From an uncultured Flavobacteriales bacterium (GTDB lineage: Bacteria > Bacteroidota > Bacteroidia > Palsa-965): 6,563 nucleotides of DNA. The translations under genes were made by a program, and so were the position numbers. Positions 1-4,419 of the stretch are shown here, piece after piece (the stretch's first letter is position 1; every line of letters begins with the position of its first letter). The stretch covers positions 1 through 6,563 of the forward strand of contig CAMLEF010000270.1 in the NCBI GenBank assembly GCA_946478675.1, in the 5' to 3' direction. The notes under the pieces are model-generated. The model saw only the letters and a list, made by a program, of their open reading frames with translations. It ran no database searches and was not told the DNA's origin.

Positions 1-1
1 T

Positions 2-367
2 ACCTATACTCTGCCGCCCGGCTATGGTATGCTAAACGGTACTTCGATGGCTTCGCCCCAGGCCACAGGTGGGGCAGCTCTCTTGATTAGTGCAGCCAAA
101 CAAGCCGGGGTGCAAAAGCAACCCGCCCAGCTTCGGCACACAATTCGTCCCCGCAGCTACGAATACGCCGGGCGGACGCTATTGTTACGGCCGTTGGAAA
201 GACTTAAATGGAAACTTCTGGATGTTTGGCGGAAGCGACGCATTTGCAGGAACTTATGCCGACATGTGGATGTACGACATCAACTCCAACATGTGGACGT
301 GGATCGCCGGCAGCAACGTGGCGAATGCGCCCAGCACGTTTACCCAGAAATGCGTTCCCAGCAGTAA
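2..367 (+). CDS. Subtilisin-like (S8) serine peptidase, internal/C-terminal fragment; 5' end outside window, out-of-frame tail
   Basis: This frame is open from base 2 and enters the window mid-gene. It reads TYTLPPGYGMLNGTSMASPQ and continues with a Gly/Ala-rich helix. The GTSMASP box (serine codon 44-46) is the catalytic-serine motif of subtilases, and the following ATGGAALLISAAKQAG is the helix that normally carries it. Family-like sequence continues to about Q-K-Q-P-A-Q-L-R (to about 136). The frame then runs on to a TAA at 365-367, but those last ~75 codons are the out-of-frame reading of the kelch-repeat gene and resemble no subtilase. A complete subtilase domain normally extends further after the serine, so the 3' part is missing. 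Codons such as TTG, ATT, AGT and GGG are commoner here than in the gene that follows, which hints at a different origin. Identity is firm for 2 to about 120; the remainder is not a real protein end. Confidence 0.6.
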   Translation, partial: TYTLPPGYGMLNGTSMASPQATGGAALLISAAKQAGVQKQPAQLRHTIRPRSYEYAGRTLLLRPLERLKWKLLDVWRKRRICRNLCRHVDVRHQLQHVDVDRRQQRGECAQHVYPEMRSQQ

Positions 368-2477
368 CTATCCCGGGTCGCGGTATGAGAACCGCTGCGC
401 GTGGACGGACGATTGCGGGCGGTTCTGGCAATACGGGGGCTTCGGCGGCGGCATCGGAACGCTGAACGATCTCTGGATGTTCGACCCGAACACGACGCAG
501 TTCACGTGGGTAGGCGGCAGTACCCTGCAGGCACAGCCCGGCAACTATGGCACACAGCTGGTCCCGGCGCCGACCAACTATCCCGAAAGCGGCGCGGGCG
601 GTGCAGCGTTCCGCGATCTCCAGGGCAACTTTTGGATGTTCGGAGCGTGGACGACCGGCGGAAAAACCAACGCGCTCTGGAAATACACGCTCGACCCGAA
701 CTGTCCCGCACCGACGCAAATGCAGGTGGCCATCACTTCCACACCACCGGCCTGCGCGCCGCAAACCATCAACTTCAACGCCAGCTCCAACAACGTCAAC
801 TGGACCTACAGCTGGAACTTCGGCGACCCGAGCACGACCAACGATACCGCCAGCACGCCCGCATCGAGCTACAATTACACGCAGCCGGGAACGTACACCG
901 TAACGCTGATCGTGACCAGTAACACCGGCTGCGCGATCGGCACCGACACGGCCACCACGGTCATCGTGATTGGCGGTGCAGGCGCGCTGAACATCGGCAA
1001 CGATACGGCTATCTGCGGCACGGTGAGCCTGACGCTGAATGCCGGCAGCGCGAACTCTTACAACTGGAGCACCGGCTCCACTTCGCAAACGATCAACATC
1101 AGCAACATCGGTACGTATTGGGTGACGGTCAACTCCGCCACCTGCCCGGCCACCGACACGATCCACATCACCAACGCCGTCGGCCCGAACATTGGCCCCG
1201 ACACGAGTTTCTGCCAGGGCGGCAGCATCACGTACAATGCGGGCGTCGCCAACTCGTACCAATGGAGCAACGGCGCGCAAACGCAAACCATCACGCCCAC
1301 CACGTCCGGCCAGTATTACGTCGATGTCACCATCGGCTCCTGCAGCTTCAGCGATACGGCGTACGTTACGGTCATCCCCTCGCCGATCGTCAACCTCGGG
1401 CATGACACGGCGATCTGCGGCGCTTTCAACCTGCCGCTCGATGCGGGCAACCCGGGCGCGAGCTACACCTGGAGCACCGGCGCGCAAACGCAAACCATCA
1501 ACGTCAGCAGCGCAGGAACGTATTGGGTAACGGCCAGCAACACCACCTGCTCGGATGTCGACACGATCGTTATTACTGCCGTTCAGCCGCCTTCGATCGG
1601 CAACGACACCACGGTTTGCCAGGGACAAACAGTAACGCTCAGCGGCGGAGCAGGCACAGGATACACCTGGAGCACCGGCGCGCAGACGCAGACGATCAAC
1701 GTTTCTTCTTCCGGCATTTATTGGGTCGACGTGGCTAACGGAAACTGCGTACAGCGCGACAGTATTCTTGTAACCGTAAACGCATTGCCGGTCATCAATC
1801 TCGGGCCGGACACGACGCTTTGCCCGAATACTTCGTACACGCTGGATGCCGGCAACCCGGGCGCTACTTACACGTGGAGCACCGGCGCCAGCACGCAAAC
1901 TATTTCTGTGGATTCCGCAGGAACGTATTCGGTGCTCGTCACGCAGAACAACTGTCCGCAGCGCGATACGATGATCGTCAGCATCGCTTCGCCCGTTTAT
2001 CTCGGCGGTGAAATTTCGCTGTGCGGCAAATTCAACGTTACGCTGGATGCCGGGAACGCAGGCGCTACTTATCTCTGGAATACCGGCGCCACGTCACAAA
2101 CGATCGACATTGCAGCCGCTGGTCAATACTGGGTGCAGGTCGACAACGGCAATTGCATCCTCAGCGATACGATCGTCGTCGTAGGATCGCCGGGCGAAGG
2201 TTCGATTTACATTCCGAATACATTTACACCGAACACGAACGGCCGCAACGAAGTGTTCACAGCATACGGCGAAGGCATCACGGAATTCCACCTGCGCATC
2301 TTCGATCGCTGGGGAAACCTTTTGTACGAAACTACCGACATGAGCCGCGGCTGGGACGGCACCTACAAAGGAAGCGTCGTGCAGCAGGACACTTATGTTT
2401 ATACGGTCGAGTACCAGACGATGTGCGCCGGCAACAAACGCATCAAGGATGTCGGTCACGTGAATGTGCTGCGTTAA
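90..2477 (+). CDS. Kelch/PKD/Ig-like repeat surface protein with T9SS type B C-terminal domain; 5'-truncated
   Basis: This is probably a cell-surface or secreted adhesin-like protein exported by T9SS. Counting residues from a formal GTG at 90, three kelch-like units start at about 12, 80 and 150. They contain GNFWMFGG, NDLWMFDP and GNFWMFGA blade motifs, as in galactose-oxidase/kelch beta-propellers. A PKD-like domain (about 209-298) has YSWNFGDPST and PGTYTVTLIVTS. Six Ig-like repeats (about 299-705) follow, then a type B CTD (about 706-795) with IYIPNTFTPN, FDRWGNLLYE and GWDGTYKG, ending VNVLR just before TAA at 2475-2477. The GTG at 90 is not a credible start: it lies inside the subtilase fragment, follows an in-frame stop at 84-86, and leads into no signal peptide, which T9SS cargo needs for Sec export. 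Real family sequence begins near 123 at the junction, so the signal peptide and probably earlier propeller blades are missing. Propellers usually need more than three blades. Ligand unknown. Family assignment is secure; the 5' end is not. Confidence 0.85.
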   Translation: MQPNKPGCKSNPPSFGTQFVPAATNTPGGRYCYGRWKDLNGNFWMFGGSDAFAGTYADMWMYDINSNMWTWIAGSNVANAPSTFTQKCVPSSNYPGSRYENRCAWTDDCGRFWQYGGFGGGIGTLNDLWMFDPNTTQFTWVGGSTLQAQPGNYGTQLVPAPTNYPESGAGGAAFRDLQGNFWMFGAWTTGGKTNALWKYTLDPNCPAPTQMQVAITSTPPACAPQTINFNASSNNVNWTYSWNFGDPSTTNDTASTPASSYNYTQPGTYTVTLIVTSNTGCAIGTDTATTVIVIGGAGALNIGNDTAICGTVSLTLNAGSANSYNWSTGSTSQTINISNIGTYWVTVNSATCPATDTIHITNAVGPNIGPDTSFCQGGSITYNAGVANSYQWSNGAQTQTITPTTSGQYYVDVTIGSCSFSDTAYVTVIPSPIVNLGHDTAICGAFNLPLDAGNPGASYTWSTGAQTQTINVSSAGTYWVTASNTTCSDVDTIVITAVQPPSIGNDTTVCQGQTVTLSGGAGTGYTWSTGAQTQTINVSSSGIYWVDVANGNCVQRDSILVTVNALPVINLGPDTTLCPNTSYTLDAGNPGATYTWSTGASTQTISVDSAGTYSVLVTQNNCPQRDTMIVSIASPVYLGGEISLCGKFNVTLDAGNAGATYLWNTGATSQTIDIAAAGQYWVQVDNGNCILSDTIVVVGSPGEGSIYIPNTFTPNTNGRNEVFTAYGEGITEFHLRIFDRWGNLLYETTDMSRGWDGTYKGSVVQQDTYVYTVEYQTMCAGNKRIKDVGHVNVLR
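113..136 (+). other. Junction between the subtilase fragment and the kelch-repeat gene
   Basis: Two unrelated protein families meet here in different frames. The frame starting at base 2 reads subtilase-like up to QKQPAQLR. The frame of multiples of three reads NPPSFGTQFVP, the start of a kelch unit whose next copies begin APSTFTQ (327) and PGNYGTQ (537). The kelch frame has a TGA at 84-86 inside the subtilase part, so the two are not one fused protein. The stretch around CCCAGCTTCGG (124-136) is plausible in both frames, as expected for a join at short shared sequence. It could be a genomic deletion or rearrangement, or an assembly artefact; sequence alone cannot decide. Confidence 0.6.
984..2204 (+). 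repeat. Six tandem ~67-codon Ig-like repeats within the surface protein
   Basis: Six in-frame units start at about 984, 1182, 1386, 1590, 1791 and 1995, with lengths of 66, 68, 68, 67, 68 and about 70 codons. The shared pattern is an opening [IL]G-x-DT-x-x-C, a central YxWSTGAxTQTI, then GxYWVxV and a second cysteine just before xxDT. Every unit has exactly this cysteine pair, suggesting one disulphide per domain. The last unit departs at the opening (LGGEISLC instead of GxDTxxC). DNA similarity is patchy: perfect runs of 23 bp link units 2 and 3 (1271-1293 and 1478-1500) and units 3 and 4 (1464-1486 and 1662-1684), while other parts differ by many synonymous changes. This fits older duplication with some recent exchange. 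Such repeats are common in Bacteroidota surface proteins and are usually structural spacers or adhesive stalks. Confidence 0.85.
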
Positions 2478-2497
2478 GTTGCGCTGAAAGAAAAATC

Positions 2498-2532
2498 AAA
2501 ACGCCGGAGAGGGAAAACTGCTCCGGCGTTTT
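2498..2532. terminator. Bidirectional intrinsic terminator between convergent genes
   Basis: A perfect 12-bp inverted repeat, AAAACGCCGGAG (2498-2509) and CTCCGGCGTTTT (2521-2532), encloses an 11-nt loop. On the + strand the GC stem runs into TTTT, 20 nt after the surface-protein stop. On the - strand it runs into TTTTGATTTTT, about 28 nt after the acetyltransferase stop. The symmetry and the placement between two converging genes suit a shared rho-independent terminator. Confidence 0.88.
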
Positions 2533-2560
2533 AGTTGGTACTGTTCCTACTGTAAATCCT

Positions 2561-3058
2561 TCAGGCCTTCGGGCGTTTCCACACCATCACGTAATCATCC
2601 ATGCGATAGCCGTCGCCGATATCGAAATCTTTCGCGTACTCGATCGTAAAACCGAGTCCGAAATAGAAGTTGATCGTTTTATAATTCATGCGGTTCACCT
2701 GCAGCCGCAGTTGTTCGAGATCTGGAAAACGTTCCAGGATATCCGCGAAGATCTGCTTGCCGTAACCTTTCCCCTGCTCGTTTACTTCGATGTAAAATTT
2801 GTTCAGGAAATAGTCGCCGTTCTCTTTTTTCGAGAGCGAGATATAACCGAACGGAACGTCGTTCATCGTAGCGAGAAAAAACAGGTCGCCTTTCTGCATT
2901 TGCTCGTGCAGGCTTTTGGCGGAATACATTTTATCCAGCATGTACGCCACCTGTTTCTCCCCGATGATCGGCGTGTAATGAATTTTCCAGATGCGGTCCG
3001 CGAGCTGTGCGATGGCAGGAATATCCGAATCAACCGCGGGCCTGAGCAGCATTTTCAT
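2561..3058 (-). CDS. GNAT-family N-acetyltransferase
   Basis: This is a 165-residue protein, a normal size for a single-domain GNAT enzyme, which moves an acetyl group from acetyl-CoA to an amine. From the chosen start it opens MKMLLRPAVDSDIPAIAQLA, the usual beta1/alpha1 entry of this fold. YFLNKFYIEV (about 83-92) is beta4, and QGKGYG (95-100) matches the acetyl-CoA pyrophosphate-binding Q/R-x-x-G-x-G/A motif. N125...FYFGLGF (131-137) matches the second conserved GNAT block. The acceptor substrate cannot be read from sequence and could be a small molecule or a protein. The ATG at 3058 (or 3052, two codons on) is preferred to the longer ATG at 3121, because the extra 21 residues look nothing like a GNAT N-terminus and a promoter-like TATATTTG lies within them. 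It follows the PorP operon on the same strand after a ~200-nt gap, so it is probably separately expressed. There is no evident functional tie to the secretion genes. Confidence 0.9.
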   Translation of the reverse strand: MKMLLRPAVDSDIPAIAQLADRIWKIHYTPIIGEKQVAYMLDKMYSAKSLHEQMQKGDLFFLATMNDVPFGYISLSKKENGDYFLNKFYIEVNEQGKGYGKQIFADILERFPDLEQLRLQVNRMNYKTINFYFGLGFTIEYAKDFDIGDGYRMDDYVMVWKRPKA

Positions 3059-3062
3059 GGCG

Positions 3063-3070
3063 CAAATATA
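3063..3070 (-). promoter_or_regulatory. Putative -7 promoter element (TATATTTG) of the acetyltransferase gene
   Basis: On the minus strand TATATTTG lies 4 nt before the ATG at 3058. It fits the Bacteroidota -7 consensus TAnnTTTG. No convincing TTTG -33 element sits 19-20 nt upstream. If used, transcription would begin at or next to the start codon, giving a leaderless or very short-leader mRNA. A weaker alternative is TTTG (3168-3165), 20 nt, TTAAATTG (3144-3137) in the AT-rich spacer, which would give a leader of about 70 nt. Confidence 0.5.
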
Positions 3071-3118
3071 GGCGCTATCGGTTGGCGAAGGAGTTCGCAG
3101 GTATAGGGTCGCTACCAG

Positions 3119-3195
3119 CATATAAATATTTAATTACAATTTAAAATAATATAATTTATATAAACAAATAATACATTTAATAAAATGATAAAAAC
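3119..3195. other. AT-rich intergenic spacer
   Basis: Between 3121 and 3180 there are only three C and no G, in a region whose genes are GC-rich. The block lies between the end of the minus-strand operon (3262) and the acetyltransferase start (3058). No long open frame, tRNA-like fold or clear inverted repeat is visible in it. The remaining 3196-3261 shows only short, weak hairpins (for example CACC/GGTG near 3238-3252) and no convincing terminator for the operon. It may act as upstream promoter DNA for the acetyltransferase or as a DNA-binding protein site; neither is shown. Confidence 0.5.
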
Positions 3196-3261
3196 GCGCA
3201 AAACAGTGCATATCACATCATGGATGCGACAGCACCTTCACCCGATGAGGTGAGTTACTTG

Positions 3262-3387
3262 CTACCAGAAGAAGATCCAGGCGATCGCTCCGAGTACGAG
3301 CAAGAGGATGTATTGGAAAAAATCGGGAAACTGGGTGAGATACTTCTTGTAAAACTCGCGCCACCAGCTCTTGTCGAACAGCTTCAT
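3262..3387 (-). CDS. Small single-span membrane protein (41 aa), function unknown
   Basis: A 41-codon frame starts with ATG at 3387-3385, 4 nt after the TAA of the PorP/SprF gene, and ends with TAG at 3264-3262. The N-terminal half, MKLFDKSWWREFYKKY, is basic and aromatic and looks amphipathic. The C-terminal 18 residues, FQYILLLVLGAIAWIFFW, form one hydrophobic span ending exactly at the C-terminus. By the positive-inside rule the N-terminus should face the cytoplasm, with the span in the inner membrane. There is no cleavable signal peptide, lipobox or cysteine. Codons (CTG, TTC, AGC, ATC, GTA) resemble the neighbours. The A-rich, Shine-Dalgarno-free upstream sequence and near-overlapping spacing suggest translation coupled to the PorP gene. 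I do not recognise a family. It might assist the PorP/SprF cargo pathway or be a general small membrane protein. The opposite strand is also open here, but that frame is acidic, lacks start signals and overlaps the PorP gene antisense. Confidence 0.65.
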   Translation of the reverse strand: MKLFDKSWWREFYKKYLTQFPDFFQYILLLVLGAIAWIFFW

Positions 3388-3391
3388 AGGG

Positions 3392-4417
3392 TTATTTGCG
3401 GTTTTTATACAGGGCGCCGTTGAGGTTGGCGTAACGGATCGTAATCTCGTAGCCGCCGTTCATCTTCGACACCTGGGAATATTTGGAGATATTAAGGTCG
3501 TAAGAAAGTCCGATAAAGAAATCGCCGAGATCGTAATAAAGTTGCGGAATGATCGCGTCTTTCATGCGGTAATGCGCGCCCAGGCCGATACCCGATTCGG
3601 AAAAGAAGTTCGTCACCTTCGTGCCGTTCTTGATGCGGTAACGCACGAGTCCGCCGATGAGAACTTCTTTGGCTGGCCCCTGCGCCATGTAATAACCGGA
3701 AGGACGAATCGACCAGCGCGTATCGGGCACATCGTAACGCACCTGCGCATGCACGACGTAACGCATGTCCATACGATCCGATCCGCCGGCATGAAACTCC
3801 ATCGTCGGCTTGTTGAGGTGGAACGCTGCGGCGCCTGCAACAAATTCAAAAACGTCTTTCCCGACGAGATTGCCGGCCACGCTGCGATACTGGTACGCCG
3901 CACCTGCAGAAAAATCCATGAACGGGAACGAGGCCAGCGTATTGTTTTCATTCGAAAGCGCAGTCGGATCGTAAGCGCCGTTCACGTACTGGCTCTCCCA
4001 CTGCAGACCGCTGATCGTTGCCGAACGCTGCGAATAACCGCCCTGGATGCCGACGGAAAGCTTGTTGTAATCATTCAGCGGAACGATGCCGCTCACCGAC
4101 ACCAGTCCCTGCACCGTTCCGAATTTCGAATCACCGGCCACATCGCGGTACAGGAACGCGCCGACGCCGAGATAAGAACGGTTCTTCGCATACATCAGCG
4201 GCATATCGAACGCCGCCGCCATCGTCGTGTACGGATGTCCCATCACCGCCCACTGGCTGCGGTAGTTGAGGTTGACGCGGAACAGGCCGTCGAACAATCC
4301 CGTATTCGCAGGATTCAGGTGCAGCGGGTTTTCGTTGAATTGCGAGAAATGAATATCCTGCGCGCGCATCGCCGACACGCACGAAAACAACAGCACCGTT
4401 GCGAACAGCTTCTTCAT
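3392..4417 (-). CDS. Type IX secretion system membrane protein, PorP/SprF family
   Basis: This is a 341-residue outer-membrane protein. A Sec signal peptide (MKKLFATVLLFSCVSAMRAQ, cut about residue 20) precedes DIHFSQFNENPLHLNPANTG, the hallmark opening of the PorP/SprF family. The rest alternates short amphipathic beta strands with Gly/Asn turns and ends YEITIRYANLNGALYKNRK, fitting a beta-barrel of about 14 strands. Length is typical. Known family role: Porphyromonas PorP is a T9SS component, and Flavobacterium SprF is needed to export or hold SprB. SprF-like proteins are usually coded beside a cargo carrying a type B CTD. Here the ATG at 4417 is 2 nt after the stop of just such a cargo gene, so it is probably the dedicated partner of the CotH-like protein and co-transcribed with it. 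It is a PorP/SprF paralog; I cannot say it is the core PorP. Confidence 0.93.
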   Translation of the reverse strand: MKKLFATVLLFSCVSAMRAQDIHFSQFNENPLHLNPANTGLFDGLFRVNLNYRSQWAVMGHPYTTMAAAFDMPLMYAKNRSYLGVGAFLYRDVAGDSKFGTVQGLVSVSGIVPLNDYNKLSVGIQGGYSQRSATISGLQWESQYVNGAYDPTALSNENNTLASFPFMDFSAGAAYQYRSVAGNLVGKDVFEFVAGAAAFHLNKPTMEFHAGGSDRMDMRYVVHAQVRYDVPDTRWSIRPSGYYMAQGPAKEVLIGGLVRYRIKNGTKVTNFFSESGIGLGAHYRMKDAIIPQLYYDLGDFFIGLSYDLNISKYSQVSKMNGGYEITIRYANLNGALYKNRK

Positions 4418-4419
4418 CG

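Noticed and set aside
90..122. GTG at 90 as the true start of the kelch/Ig-repeat protein
   Set aside because: It lies in the subtilase-derived sequence directly after an in-frame stop and gives no signal peptide; kelch similarity begins near 123.
204..1898. 564-codon open frame on the minus strand opposite the repeat gene
   Set aside because: It is Arg/Ala/Gly-rich, repeats in step with the sense-strand repeats and has no recognisable domain; it is open because the sense gene's repeated, GC-biased codons avoid complementary stops.
984..2204. Regular repeats as a CRISPR array
   Set aside because: The period is about 200 bp, in frame and protein-coding, without short identical repeats separated by unique spacers.
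3059..3121. N-terminal extension of the acetyltransferase to the ATG at 3121
   Set aside because: The 21 extra residues do not resemble a GNAT start and contain the promoter-like TATATTTG.
3196..3261. Terminator after the small membrane-protein gene
   Set aside because: Only 4-5 bp stems without an adjacent T-run were found; the T-run near 3191-3195 is not preceded by a solid stem.
3220..3423. 67-codon + strand frame over the small membrane protein
   Set aside because: It is acidic, has no promoter or start signal and runs antisense into the PorP gene end; the minus-strand 41-codon frame has better spacing and a coherent membrane-protein design.
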